Assembly (NCBI GenBank): GCA_030262895.1
Contig: JAJSZW010000026.1
Location: 1 to 36,204 of the forward strand
Direction of reading: 5' to 3'
DNA: 36,204 bases
Origin: Deltaproteobacteria bacterium
GTDB taxonomy: Bacteria > Desulfobacterota > Desulfobacteria > Desulfobacterales > ETH-SRB1
The position numbers and the translations under genes are program-made. Shown piece by piece: positions 7,759-16,653 of this stretch (the stretch's first letter is position 1; every line of letters starts with the position of its first letter). Below the pieces are notes generated by a model. The model was given only the letters and a program-made list of their open reading frames with translations. It was not told where the DNA came from and did not search any database.

Positions 7759-7787
7759 GTGCCTGAACGAAAACCCCGTTCAGGCAC
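7759..7787. repeat. perfect hairpin of the GTGCCTGAACG family (MITE-end-like)
   Basis: Arms GTGCCTGAACG (7759-7769) and CGTTCAGGCAC (7777-7787) pair perfectly around AAAACCC. Near-identical ends (GTGCCTGAATGAAAACCCC and its inverse) bound the 32478-32630 element, and diverged versions bound 34814-35041, so this is one member of a dispersed family. Confidence 0.75.
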
Positions 7788-7808
7788 GGTTTTGGGTTTT
7801 GGGTTTTG
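7788..7808 (+). repeat. three tandem GGTTTTG heptamers
   Basis: Exactly three copies of GGTTTTG (7788-7794, 7795-7801, 7802-7808) lie 20 bases before the helicase start codon. The 7-nt period matches the other intergenic arrays in the window. Confidence 0.8.
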
Positions 7809-7827
7809 AGTTGCAGGAAACTGTCAG

Positions 7828-10800
7828 ATGATTACCGACACAACCTTTTTTACAAATGAACCAGGCTATGCATTGCTTGATCGATTCAAAAAGACGCTGA
7901 AGCATGTTCAATACTTTGATGTATTGGTCGGATATTTCCGTACCAGCGGCTTTCATCAATTATGCGAATCTTTCGAATCCATTGACAAAATCAGAATTTT
8001 AGTCGGGTTGAATATTGATCGGAAAGCATATGACATTATTGAATCAGTGCGATCCATGGGAGAATTTGATTTTGAATCCCACAGCAGGACAAAAAAGATA
8101 TTCAGCGAGCAGACAGCATCTGAGATGGATGAATCTGAGGACTCTTATGAAGCTGAAATCGGCATTAGAAAATTTATAGAATTTCTTACCGCTGACTGTC
8201 TAAACAGAGAACAAGACATAGCCAACGGCGGCAACGGGAAAAAGATGGAGCTTCGCGCTTATCCCAGTGAAAACATCCACGCCAAGGTTTATATCAGCCG
8301 TTTCAAAGAAGGAGAGTTGGATTTTGGCAGGGTAATCACAGGTTCCAGCAATTTTTCCGAAAGCGGACTTGTCGCTAATAGGGAATTCAACGTCGAATTA
8401 AAGAACAAGGTTGATGTTGATTTTGCATTAAACCAATTTGAAACGCTATGGAAAGACGGTGTAAACATCTCGCAGGAATACGTCGAAACTATCCAGAATA
8501 AAACATGGCTCAATGACACTATCACACCCTATCACCTCTATCTTAAAATGATCTATGAATACCTGAAGGAAGACATCAATCTTGATGAGGAAATTGATCT
8601 ATACCTTCCAGAAGGCTTTATGGAGCTGAAGTATCAAAAGCAGGCGGTCGTCTCCGCCAGGAAAATCCTGGATGCTTACAACGGTGTATTTCTGGCCGAT
8701 GTTGTGGGTTTGGGTAAAACTTATATCTCTGCGCTTTTGGCTCAACAATTGCCCGGCAGTAAACTGATAATCTGCCCGCCCGTCCTGAAGGATTACTGGG
8801 AAGAAACATTTTTTGAATTTGGGATTCAAAAATTCAGGGTAGAATCCCTTGGAAAACTTGATCAAGTAATAAAAGATGGGGCGGATAAATATGACTATAT
8901 CTTCATAGATGAAGCCCACCGTTTCAGGAATGAATACACGCAAAGTTTTGAAAGCATACATCAGATATGTTTTGGCAAGAAGGTTGTCCTGGTTTCAGCC
9001 ACACCGCTAAATAACACTTTTGATGATATTCTCAGCCAGTTAAAACTCTTTCAAATTCCCAAGAAATCCACCATTCCCGGAGTGCCGAACCTTGAAAAGT
9101 TTTTTAAAAGATTAGAGCATAAACTCAAAGGCATCAATAAATGCGATTCGGCATATATGGGAATCATACAGGAAGGATCAAAGGAGATCCGTGAGAATAT
9201 ACTCAAATACATCATGGTTAGACGAACACGAGCCGAGGTTACCAAATATTTCGGCAATGATATTGATGAACAGGGTCTGTTTTTTCCTGAAGTCGAAGAT
9301 CCGAGGCGGTTCATTTACCAGTTTGATGAAGATATAAGCACTGTTTTTAGTCAAACCATAGATTTGCTGAAAAAAATTAAATACGCACGCTACACGCCTC
9401 TTCTCTACCTGAAAAAGGAACTTCCTGAATTTGAAAAGCAAAGCCAGCGGAATGTCGGCGGCTTTATGAAGGTCATTATAGTTAAGCGGCTTGAAAGCAG
9501 CTTCTATGCCTTCCGCAAGACATTGGATCGCTTTGTTGAATCCTATGTTAATTTCATTGATATGTTCAACAAAGGAACTATCCTTATCAGTAAAAAAGTG
9601 GATGTTTACGACCTCCTGGATGAAGACAATGAAGAAAAAATACTTCAGCTCATAGAGCAGGAAAAGCTTGAAAGATATAATGCCGATGAATTTAAGCCGG
9701 AATTAATAGAATATCTGAATGCAGACCTTAAATCACTCAAGGCCATTCGGGGTCTATGGGCAGTGGTGGATTCAGATCCTAAGCTAAAAACATTTATTCA
9801 TAATCTGAAAACCGATAAAGAACTCAAAGGCAAAAAGATCATTATTTTCACCGAATCTAAGGAAACAGGCGATTATTTGTTTGAAAATCTGAACAGACAT
9901 TTTCCAGATAAAGTCTTGTTCTATTCCAGCAATGGAGGTCTGTTATCTGACGGCAAAAAGCCAGTTCCCGTTGCAAGAGACTTGATAAAGGAAAATTACG
10001 ATCCAACATGCAAAGTCCAAAACGATGAACTGCGCATCCTGATCAGTACGGATATACTCGCGGAAGGCATCAACCTGCACCGTTCCAACATTATCATCAA
10101 TTACGATCTGCCGTGGAATCCGACAAAAGTGCTTCAAAGGGTGGGACGGGTAAACCGCGTCGGCACTGAACACAAAAACATCTACATTTTCAACTTCTTT
10201 CCTACTGACCAATCAGACAGGCATATTGGTCTTGAAGATAACATCAAAGCCAAGATCCAGGCGTTTCACGACACGCTAGGCGAAGATGCCAGATATCTTA
10301 CAGAGGAAGAGATTGTATCATCTCATGAACTTTTTGGTGATAGCTTATATAAACGACTTACAAGCAAAAAGACGTATCAGGGCGATGAGGAGGAGGAAGG
10401 GCGTTCTGAGCTGGAATATCTCAAGTTCATCCGGGATATCAGAGACGACCAGCCCGAACTTTTTCAAAAGATCAAATTGCTCCCTAAAAAGGCTCGCTCT
10501 GCCAAAGACAATGATGCAGAAACCGACCGATTGCTTACATTTTTTAGAAAGGGCAAATTGAAAAAGTTTTTTATTTCCGGTGGCAAAAGTTCCAGAGAGC
10601 TTACATTTTTTGAGGCAGTGGATATTTTTAAATGTGAGCCTGACACACCACGACAGAAAATTTCAAAACAATACTACACGATGCTGGACAGAAACAAGGC
10701 GCGGTTTGATTTGATAACATCAGGCGATGTAATGGGTGGCAGAGGATCAGGAGGCAGGGGAGGACTTTCAAATGAACGTTATGTAATCATGCGTTTGAAG

Positions 10801-11082
10801 GCAAATGAATTTAGAAAATATCAGGGCTTTACCGATGACGATGAGGAATACATCAGGCTTGTTCTGAAAGGATACGAATACGGTGTAATTCCAAAAAATA
10901 CCACTAAAGGAATCAAGAAAAAGATTGAAAAAGAGATCAACCCGCTCAAGGTTCTGGCAATACTAAAGAAAAGTATCCCCTATAATATCTTGAGCGTGGA
11001 AAGACCAGGCCGGCCGGTTGTATTATCAAAAAGGGAAGTTATTTTGTCTGAATATTTAGCCGGAGAACAGAAAGATAAATGA
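7828..11082 (+). CDS. PLD-nuclease/SF2 helicase fusion of a methylase-linked defence system
   Basis: This 1084-residue protein has an N-terminal phospholipase-D-like domain with HAKVYI (His151, Lys153) and TGSSNFSESGL. An SNF2-like SF2 helicase follows: VVGLGKT (about 292-298, Walker A), IDEAHRF (Asp361), SATPLNN (about 390), then the C-terminal RecA lobe with TDILAEGINLHRSN (about 740-755) and QRVGRVNRVG (about 769-778). A Gly-rich stretch GGRGSGGRGG sits near 970. Fusions like this occur beside Eco57I-type methylases, as here (11854), and are thought to act in phage restriction. BREX (PglZ, BrxC) and DISARM (DrmB) markers are absent. An AGGA lies about 9 bases before the ATG. A toxin-antitoxin pair separates it from the methylase. 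Confidence 0.88.
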   Translation: MITDTTFFTNEPGYALLDRFKKTLKHVQYFDVLVGYFRTSGFHQLCESFESIDKIRILVGLNIDRKAYDIIESVRSMGEFDFESHSRTKKIFSEQTASEMDESEDSYEAEIGIRKFIEFLTADCLNREQDIANGGNGKKMELRAYPSENIHAKVYISRFKEGELDFGRVITGSSNFSESGLVANREFNVELKNKVDVDFALNQFETLWKDGVNISQEYVETIQNKTWLNDTITPYHLYLKMIYEYLKEDINLDEEIDLYLPEGFMELKYQKQAVVSARKILDAYNGVFLADVVGLGKTYISALLAQQLPGSKLIICPPVLKDYWEETFFEFGIQKFRVESLGKLDQVIKDGADKYDYIFIDEAHRFRNEYTQSFESIHQICFGKKVVLVSATPLNNTFDDILSQLKLFQIPKKSTIPGVPNLEKFFKRLEHKLKGINKCDSAYMGIIQEGSKEIRENILKYIMVRRTRAEVTKYFGNDIDEQGLFFPEVEDPRRFIYQFDEDISTVFSQTIDLLKKIKYARYTPLLYLKKELPEFEKQSQRNVGGFMKVIIVKRLESSFYAFRKTLDRFVESYVNFIDMFNKGTILISKKVDVYDLLDEDNEEKILQLIEQEKLERYNADEFKPELIEYLNADLKSLKAIRGLWAVVDSDPKLKTFIHNLKTDKELKGKKIIIFTESKETGDYLFENLNRHFPDKVLFYSSNGGLLSDGKKPVPVARDLIKENYDPTCKVQNDELRILISTDILAEGINLHRSNIIINYDLPWNPTKVLQRVGRVNRVGTEHKNIYIFNFFPTDQSDRHIGLEDNIKAKIQAFHDTLGEDARYLTEEEIVSSHELFGDSLYKRLTSKKTYQGDEEEEGRSELEYLKFIRDIRDDQPELFQKIKLLPKKARSAKDNDAETDRLLTFFRKGKLKKFFISGGKSSRELTFFEAVDIFKCEPDTPRQKISKQYYTMLDRNKARFDLITSGDVMGGRGSGGRGGLSNERYVIMRLKANEFRKYQGFTDDDEEYIRLVLKGYEYGVIPKNTTKGIKKKIEKEINPLKVLAILKKSIPYNILSVERPGRPVVLSKREVILSEYLAGEQKDK

Positions 11083-11145
11083 GGAGAATAATATTACATT
11101 GAGTTCTATTTACAAACAACAACGAACATGAAAGGAGGAAATTTT

Positions 11146-11391
11146 ATGCATAACACAGGCTTAAAAATAGCTGAAATTAATAAAGATTTAGCCTTTCTTC
11201 CCGAGAACAGATTAGATGAAGTCAAAAATTTTGTCACCTTTATTTTGTCTCAAAATAAGGATAAAAAAAGAAAAATTGTTCGGATGAGAGGCATCTGGAA
11301 AGGTAAGGGGTTTGAAGGTCTGGATATAGATAAAGAAATTAAGTCCGTCAGGCAGGAAATGTCTGAGTCCATCCTAAAAAGGGAAGTGTGA
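11146..11391 (+). CDS. putative type II antitoxin (VapB-like, DUF2281-like)
   Basis: This 81-residue protein has the helical segment DLAFLPENRLDEVKNFVTFIL, typical of DUF2281-like and other small antitoxins, and a basic C-terminal half (KKRKIVRMRGIWKGKGF) that would wrap the toxin. The ATG at 11146 follows AAAGGAGG by 7 bases; an upstream ATG at 11128 precedes that ribosome-binding site and is rejected. It ends 3 bases before the PIN-domain gene, the usual antitoxin-toxin order. The pair is inserted between the helicase and methylase genes. DNA-binding type is not evident. Confidence 0.7.
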   Translation: MHNTGLKIAEINKDLAFLPENRLDEVKNFVTFILSQNKDKKRKIVRMRGIWKGKGFEGLDIDKEIKSVRQEMSESILKREV

Positions 11392-11394
11392 TCT

Positions 11395-11784
11395 ATGGAA
11401 TATCTTGCAGATACAGTGACGGTTATTCGACATTTTTCCGAAACAGGAAAAATTGGAAAAAAGGCATTTGAAATCATCGATGGTATTGAGCGGGGAGAAC
11501 ATCATTGTTATGTTTCAACAATTTCGCTGGTGGAAATTCTGTATTTATCAGAAAAGAGACGAATAGATATCAGCCTTGAAAAAACACTGGAAAAAATAAA
11601 GGGCTCAGAAAATTATTCGGTTATAAGTTTAACGGCTCAAATCGTTAAGCTTGCCGAATCTATAGATTTTCCTGATATCTTTGACCGGCTCATTATATCT
11701 ACAGCAAAATACCTAAAAATCCCTATACTGACAAGTGATAAAAAAATTTCCAGCGCAAACTTTATAGAAACTATATGGAAATAA
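11395..11784 (+). CDS. PIN-domain RNase toxin (VapC-like)
   Basis: This 129-residue PIN-domain protein has the acidic residues expected for metal-dependent RNase activity: Asp6 in EYLADTVTVI, Glu48 in STISLVEILYL, Asp94-Asp98 in FPDIFDRLIISTA, and Asp115 in ILTSDKKI. Length and order match VapC-type toxins. It follows the antitoxin by 3 bases and precedes the large methylase by about 70 bases on the same strand, so an RM transcript could run through all four genes. The target RNA is unknown. It appears intact. Confidence 0.8.
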   Translation: MEYLADTVTVIRHFSETGKIGKKAFEIIDGIERGEHHCYVSTISLVEILYLSEKRRIDISLEKTLEKIKGSENYSVISLTAQIVKLAESIDFPDIFDRLIISTAKYLKIPILTSDKKISSANFIETIWK

Positions 11785-11853
11785 ATGAATAGATAAATTT
11801 ATTAGGTACACTCTCCCCTGGCTGGAGTTATGGGTGAGGGGCGCAGGATAATC

Positions 11854-14800
11854 ATGAATAAACAGGCAGCCATAAATCTGATTGCAGACACCTTCAACTC
11901 TTCCTTTAACGAGAACAGATTCCGTCATTTTATACGAAACCTGTTTAATGAGTTTGATGAAAATAAAAACGCATCATGGATTACCGGATATATTAAGGAT
12001 TCATTTAAAGACCACGTAAAAAAATATAAAAGGATCGGCAAATATAAAGATATAGACGGAAATAAGTTGGACGTTGTTGTAGTTCATCTCAGAAAAAAAT
12101 CCGCGCTTGACAGTGCCCGCACAATGCAGCGAAATTTTATTGCTTCCTATTTGAAAACAAGAGGCGAAAAAGACGCTGCCGTTGTAGCCTACTTTACGGA
12201 CAATACTGATGACTGGCGTTTTTCCTATATCCGGATGGAATACAGGCAGGAAATCACGGAATCAGGAAAAATCAAGGTTAAAGAAGAATTTACACCCCGC
12301 AGGTATTCGTTTCTGGTGGGCAAAAACGAGCCGAACCACACAGCCCAGCAACAACTGTTTCCTATCCTTTGTGATGACCGGAATAACCCTTCATTATCAG
12401 AACTGGAAAAAGCTTTCAGCGTTGAAGTCGTCACCAAACAGTTCTATCAGGACTACAAGGGATTATTCGAGAAACTGACTGAAGAACTCGACCGTATTCT
12501 GGAAGAAGACAACAAGATAAAAAGAGAATTTGAAAGCAAAGCAATAGACACCGCCAATTTTGCCAAGAAACTGCTGGGCCAGATAGTTTTTCTCTATTTT
12601 CTACAGAAAAAAGGTTGGCTGGGTGTGCCTAAAGATGAACGGTGGGGAAAAGGTAATAAGAAATTTCTTAGAACATTGTTTAAAAAGTGTATAGAAAAAA
12701 ACGGCAATTTTTTTAATGATTACCTGGAATATTTATTTTACGAGGCGTTGGCTACTACCGAAGGACGGACAACGATTGACCTGAGTTATTACCAGAAATT
12801 TGACTGCAAAATCCCTTTTCTTAATGGCGGACTCTTCGAGCCGATTAACGATTATAACTGGCAGGAGACGGATATACACATCAACAATGATCTTTTCACA
12901 GAAATCTTTGATACCTTCGATCTCTATAATTTCACTGTGCGAGAAGATGAGCCTCTGGAAAAAGAGGTTGCCGTTGATCCGGAGATGCTGGGCAAGGTCT
13001 TTGAAAATCTCCTTCCTGGAAATCTCCGCAAAGGTCAGGGCACTTATTACACGCCACGTGAAATTGTCCACTATATGTGCCAGGAAAGCCTCATCAATTA
13101 CCTGGACACCGCAGTCAATACCGGAGAAATTTCACTGACACAAGAAAGACTGACACAGGAAAAATTGTTTGGAATACCGGAACTAAAGCAATTAGGATTA
13201 AAAACCACCGGATATAAAACCGTTATCCCTCGTAAGGATATAGAAAATTTTATTTGTAAAGGCGAATTCGCTATTGAACACGATACAGCTAAGGAGGGAG
13301 GCACAAAATCATACAAATACCAGGCGCCTGAAACGATACGCAAAAATGCTCAACTTCTGGATGAAAAACTAAAGATAATCAAAATATGCGATCCTGCAAT
13401 CGGTTCTGGGGCTTTTCCTGTAGGCATGATGCATGAAATTGTCAAAGCGCGAAATGTGCTTACAACCTACCTCGAAGAATCTCAATCTCGAAGTATCTAC
13501 AACTTTAAACGCCTCTGCATTCAGGAATCCCTCTACGGAGTAGATATCGATCACGGCGCCATTGAGATCGCCAAACTCCGCCTTTGGCTCTCCCTCGTGG
13601 TGGACGAGGAAGACTGCCAGAATATAAAACCCCTGCCGAATCTGGATTATAAAATTATGCAGGGCAACAGCCTCATTGAGGAATTTTACGGCATTTCCCT
13701 AAATCTTGAAAAGGAAAAGAAAAGCGAAAAGCCGGTCAATATGCAGCTTTTCAACGATAACAAAGACCTGGATAAACTCATTGACAGCCTGCACAGCAAA
13801 CAGAATGCCCTGTTTAACGCGACCCACCGTGGTGAAAAGGAGAAGCTGAAAGAAGAAGTAGAAAATGCAATTGTGGAGATCTTTCATCATGAACTGAAAA
13901 GGCAAAAGAGCGGCTATTTCACAGAATTGAAGAGAATCGAAGAATCAGCTGGCCGGATTCCTAAAGAAGAAACGCGAAAAGAATTTTACGAATCTGAAAA
14001 AGTCAAACTTGATAAAAGATACAAGTTTGACTGTGAAGCAGTGGAAAATGAACTCCGAGAGATGACCCGCGGCAACAAGGTGCGCAATTTCTTCCCCTGG
14101 AAGCTGTACTTTGCCGATCTGTTCAGGAAGAACAGCGGATTTGATGTGGTGATTGCGAATCCGCCGTATGTGCGACATGAAGGAATAAAACCCATCAAGC
14201 CGCTCCTCGCAAAAGAATTCCGGAAATTTTATTGTAGTACAGCCGATCTATACACCTACTTTTACAAGCGCGGTCTGGATCTTTTAAAATCAGAAGGTTG
14301 TCTCTGCTTCATTGCTCCCAATAAATTCATGCGGGCGGCTTATGGCAAAAATACCCGTCACTTATTGACAAACAAGGGGATACCGCGATTCATTATCGAT
14401 TTTTGCGATCTTCCAATCTTTGACGCCACTACATATCCCGCAATCCTATTGATCAAAAAAAATGAGCCCGTTGCGGATGAAAAAACTTTAGTCACCACCT
14501 TTTGCAGAGCAGAACAGCTTGAACGTATTGAGGAGACTATCGCAAATCTCGGCTTCAGAATCCCGGTTGCAGGACTGAAATCTGAAGGCTGGTGTCTCGA
14601 AAGGCCGCAAGTATTGGCTCTGATGGAAAAAATCCGAGGAGCGGGCAAACCGCTTGGCGAATACGTTAACGGGCATTTTTACTATGGTATTAAAACCGGT
14701 CTCAACAAGGCATTTGTGATCGACGACGCCACACGAGAAAGATTGATTGACGAAGACCCGGCTGGTGAAGAACTGATAAGACCTTGGCTGCGAGGGAAAG

Positions 14801-15423
14801 ATATTAAAAAATGGAGGATAAATTGGGCGGGACTGTATGTTATCTTTACACGTCACGGGGTTGATATAGACAAATATCCGGTCATTAAAAGACACTTGGG
14901 CCAATTCAGAAAGGAGCTTGAACCTAAGAATTCAAAGAACCAGAAGCATGGACGAAAACCCGGTCCATACAAGTGGTATGAAATACAAGATAATATTGCA
15001 TATTACAAAGAATTCGAACAATCAAAAATAACATGGGGAAATCTCGCAACTGAACCAAAATTCGCTTTCGACACAACATCAAGCTATGTAAGTGCTCCTG
15101 CGAATATCATCCCGACGGAAGACTTATACCTTTTGGCAATCCTAAATTCCCCCATTTGCAAATGGATGATTGCTTTAGAAGCAGCTACACGTTCCGGCGG
15201 TTTTTTGGAATACAAGCCAATGTACGTCGGGAAAATTCCAATCTTTCCAGCATCAGAAATACAAAAAGCCCCGATAGTTGAGTGCGTAAGAACCATTCTT
15301 GAAAATCCCGATGTACCCGATATACCGAACCTTGAAGCTGAAATTAACGCACTTATTTTTGATCTTTACGACCTGACGGCTGAGGAGATCGCTATTGTGG
15401 AAGAGAGTGCGGGAAGGAAATAG
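11854..15423 (+). CDS. Eco57I-type DNA N6-adenine methyltransferase with TaqI-like specificity domain
   Basis: This 1189-residue class I/IIG-like methylase has SAM motif ICDPAIGSGAFPVG (Asp513) and catalytic IANPPYVRH (Asn769-Tyr772). A TRD-like C-terminus follows, with PWLRGKDIKKW, TSSYVSAPANIIP and GGFLEYKPMYVGKIP, as in TaqI-like specificity domains. The N-terminal 200 residues include DGNKLDVVVVHL and could hold a PD-(D/E)XK-like nuclease fold, but no complete motif is visible. PglX of BREX has the same layout, but the other BREX genes are absent. I start at the ATG at 11854, preceded by AGGATAATC; the ATG at 11830 lies in a repeat-like G-rich stretch. It is likely the modification and specificity subunit partnering the PLD-helicase. 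Confidence 0.88.
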   Translation: MNKQAAINLIADTFNSSFNENRFRHFIRNLFNEFDENKNASWITGYIKDSFKDHVKKYKRIGKYKDIDGNKLDVVVVHLRKKSALDSARTMQRNFIASYLKTRGEKDAAVVAYFTDNTDDWRFSYIRMEYRQEITESGKIKVKEEFTPRRYSFLVGKNEPNHTAQQQLFPILCDDRNNPSLSELEKAFSVEVVTKQFYQDYKGLFEKLTEELDRILEEDNKIKREFESKAIDTANFAKKLLGQIVFLYFLQKKGWLGVPKDERWGKGNKKFLRTLFKKCIEKNGNFFNDYLEYLFYEALATTEGRTTIDLSYYQKFDCKIPFLNGGLFEPINDYNWQETDIHINNDLFTEIFDTFDLYNFTVREDEPLEKEVAVDPEMLGKVFENLLPGNLRKGQGTYYTPREIVHYMCQESLINYLDTAVNTGEISLTQERLTQEKLFGIPELKQLGLKTTGYKTVIPRKDIENFICKGEFAIEHDTAKEGGTKSYKYQAPETIRKNAQLLDEKLKIIKICDPAIGSGAFPVGMMHEIVKARNVLTTYLEESQSRSIYNFKRLCIQESLYGVDIDHGAIEIAKLRLWLSLVVDEEDCQNIKPLPNLDYKIMQGNSLIEEFYGISLNLEKEKKSEKPVNMQLFNDNKDLDKLIDSLHSKQNALFNATHRGEKEKLKEEVENAIVEIFHHELKRQKSGYFTELKRIEESAGRIPKEETRKEFYESEKVKLDKRYKFDCEAVENELREMTRGNKVRNFFPWKLYFADLFRKNSGFDVVIANPPYVRHEGIKPIKPLLAKEFRKFYCSTADLYTYFYKRGLDLLKSEGCLCFIAPNKFMRAAYGKNTRHLLTNKGIPRFIIDFCDLPIFDATTYPAILLIKKNEPVADEKTLVTTFCRAEQLERIEETIANLGFRIPVAGLKSEGWCLERPQVLALMEKIRGAGKPLGEYVNGHFYYGIKTGLNKAFVIDDATRERLIDEDPAGEELIRPWLRGKDIKKWRINWAGLYVIFTRHGVDIDKYPVIKRHLGQFRKELEPKNSKNQKHGRKPGPYKWYEIQDNIAYYKEFEQSKITWGNLATEPKFAFDTTSSYVSAPANIIPTEDLYLLAILNSPICKWMIALEAATRSGGFLEYKPMYVGKIPIFPASEIQKAPIVECVRTILENPDVPDIPNLEAEINALIFDLYDLTAEEIAIVEESAGRK

Positions 15424-15546
15424 TCGGTGTTTACATTTATTTTCGCCTGTAATGAATTATTGCGATATATAGAATACGTAATATTGGTTAATTGAATTCT
15501 ATTCAATACATGTAATATCTGCACACTAAACAAAGGAGGAGGAATT

Positions 15547-15972
15547 ATGGCAAAGAAAAAAGTATTCGTAAGCTTTGATTACGAGAATGACAAACATTAC
15601 AAGTTTTTGCTTGAAGCTTGGGATGCAAATCCTGAATTTGATTTCAGATTTAGCGACCTCTCATCTCAAGAGATCAATAGTTGGTCGGTCTCCCGTATCA
15701 AAGGTGCGTTGACAACAAGGATAAATCAGGCAACTTACACCTTGGTTATCGTTGGTAAAGAAGCGAGTAAACGTCACAAAGACTGGAAAGAAATCGGATA
15801 TGAAAATTGGTTGAATTTTGAGATTGCCAAGAGCAAAGAGAATGGCAATAAACTCGTAGCTGTAAAAATTGACAGCGAGTATGAAAGCCCAGAAGAATTG
15901 TTGGGAGCAGGTGCAAAGTGGGCAATGAGTTTTAAGCAAGATGCCATCATCAAAGCACTTCAAGACGCATAA
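15547..15972 (+). CDS. TIR-like (MTH538/ThsB-type) domain protein
   Basis: This 141-residue single-domain protein begins KKKVFVSFDYENDKHYKFLL, then WSVSRIKGALTTRIN, YTLVIVGKEASKRHKDW, YENWLNFEIAKSKENGNKLVAVKID. These are the strands of the MTH538 TIR-like family that includes ThsB, the signal-producing enzyme of Thoeris. The acidic residue in NFEIAKS (Glu92) is the candidate catalytic glutamate. A strong AAAGGAGGAGG precedes the ATG. The next gene, a 4-TM protein, starts 2 bases after this stop, so the two are almost certainly co-translated. I infer a sensor/signalling enzyme with a membrane effector; the NADase activity and signal molecule cannot be read here. Confidence 0.85.
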   Translation: MAKKKVFVSFDYENDKHYKFLLEAWDANPEFDFRFSDLSSQEINSWSVSRIKGALTTRINQATYTLVIVGKEASKRHKDWKEIGYENWLNFEIAKSKENGNKLVAVKIDSEYESPEELLGAGAKWAMSFKQDAIIKALQDA

Positions 15973-15974
15973 TT

Positions 15975-16622
15975 ATGGAAGAGTCAAAGTTTAATAGTCT
16001 TTGCTCTCACTACAAAGACACTTATGAAATACATAGAGCAACCATAAAACAGCGTGACACGCTGTTTTATGGTCTTTTATTAATTCTGGCAGTTTTTACA
16101 CTCCAGCTATCATCAACTGATGCAGTAGCGAAAATAGTTGTAGAATATGTCAGCAAGACTACAGGCATCAAACTTGGAAAAAATGTGGATTTTCTTTCAA
16201 CTCTTCTTTGGTTTGTACTGATCGGGTTTTCTATACGGTATTTCCAAGTGGTTGTCGAAATAGAGAGGCAATATGGCTATATGTATGCATTAGAAGAGGA
16301 GTTAAACCTTCATTATAAAAACAGTGTCGCCTTTACAAGAGAAGGTAAAAACTATTTAAACAAATATCCGATATTTTCTAACTGGGTTTGGCTTTTGTAT
16401 ACAGTATTATTTCCAGTTTTAGTTTTAGTCTGTACATATGCTCGCATATCAAATGAGATTGGTCACGCTGAAAATATTAATATTAATCTATACATAGATT
16501 TTGTGTGCTATTTAGTTGTCGGTACTTCGACAGTTTTATATATGATAAGGCTTCATGAGTCTACCATTGCAAATCTAACAAAACGCTGCAAGGGGTGGCT
16601 TGCAGCACTGCGCCGCCCTTGA
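15975..16622 (+). CDS. four-TM membrane protein, candidate effector of the TIR-like gene
   Basis: This 215-residue protein has four hydrophobic segments: about 30-46 (LFYGLLLILAVFTLQL), 72-92, 135-155 and 171-192. A soluble loop of about 40 residues (ERQYGYMYALEEELN) lies between TM2 and TM3. It is not recognised as ThsA (no SIR2, Macro or SLOG domain). Small TM proteins coupled to nucleotide-signal enzymes usually act by permeabilising the membrane, and that role is inferred here. It starts 2 bases after the TIR-like gene. Its codons for residues 23-33 form a perfect 16-bp-arm palindrome. Its 3' end overlaps an attC-like structure, so the basic tail CKGWLAALRRP may be specified by that site. 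Confidence 0.75.
   Translation: MEESKFNSLCSHYKDTYEIHRATIKQRDTLFYGLLLILAVFTLQLSSTDAVAKIVVEYVSKTTGIKLGKNVDFLSTLLWFVLIGFSIRYFQVVVEIERQYGYMYALEEELNLHYKNSVAFTREGKNYLNKYPIFSNWVWLLYTVLFPVLVLVCTYARISNEIGHAENININLYIDFVCYLVVGTSTVLYMIRLHESTIANLTKRCKGWLAALRRP
16041..16073. repeat. perfect 33-bp palindrome inside a coding sequence
   Basis: Arms ACCATAAAACAGCGTG (16041-16056) and its exact reverse complement (16058-16073) are separated by one A. The palindrome is fully within the frame of the 4-TM gene and encodes TIKQRDTLFYG at the start of TM1. A perfect 16-bp inverted repeat with a 1-nt spacer is extremely unlikely by chance. Confidence 0.95.
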
Positions 16623-16635
16623 GTGCATTAGATTT
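16571..16635 (+). other. attC-like recombination site at the 3' end of the TIR/4-TM genes
   Basis: The stretch opens with ATCTAAC (16573-16579, fits RYYYAAC) and closes with ATTAGAT (16627-16633, one base off GTTRRRY). Ends AAATCTAA and TTAGATTT are exactly complementary. Inside, CAAGGG (16590s) pairs with CCCTTG (about 16616-16621) with an asymmetric bulge, as in L boxes. The stop codon of the 4-TM gene lies within the site, typical for cassettes. An alternative 8-bp hairpin GCTGCAAG/CTTGCAGC competes. The G-to-A change sits at the base normally cut by the integrase, so it may be inactive. Confidence 0.45.
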
Positions 16636-16653
16636 ATTAAAAGGAGAAAGACA

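Noticed and set aside
7828..15423. BREX or DISARM assignment
   Set aside because: PglX-like and helicase-like genes are present, but PglZ, BrxC, BrxL, DrmA and DrmB are all absent from the window.
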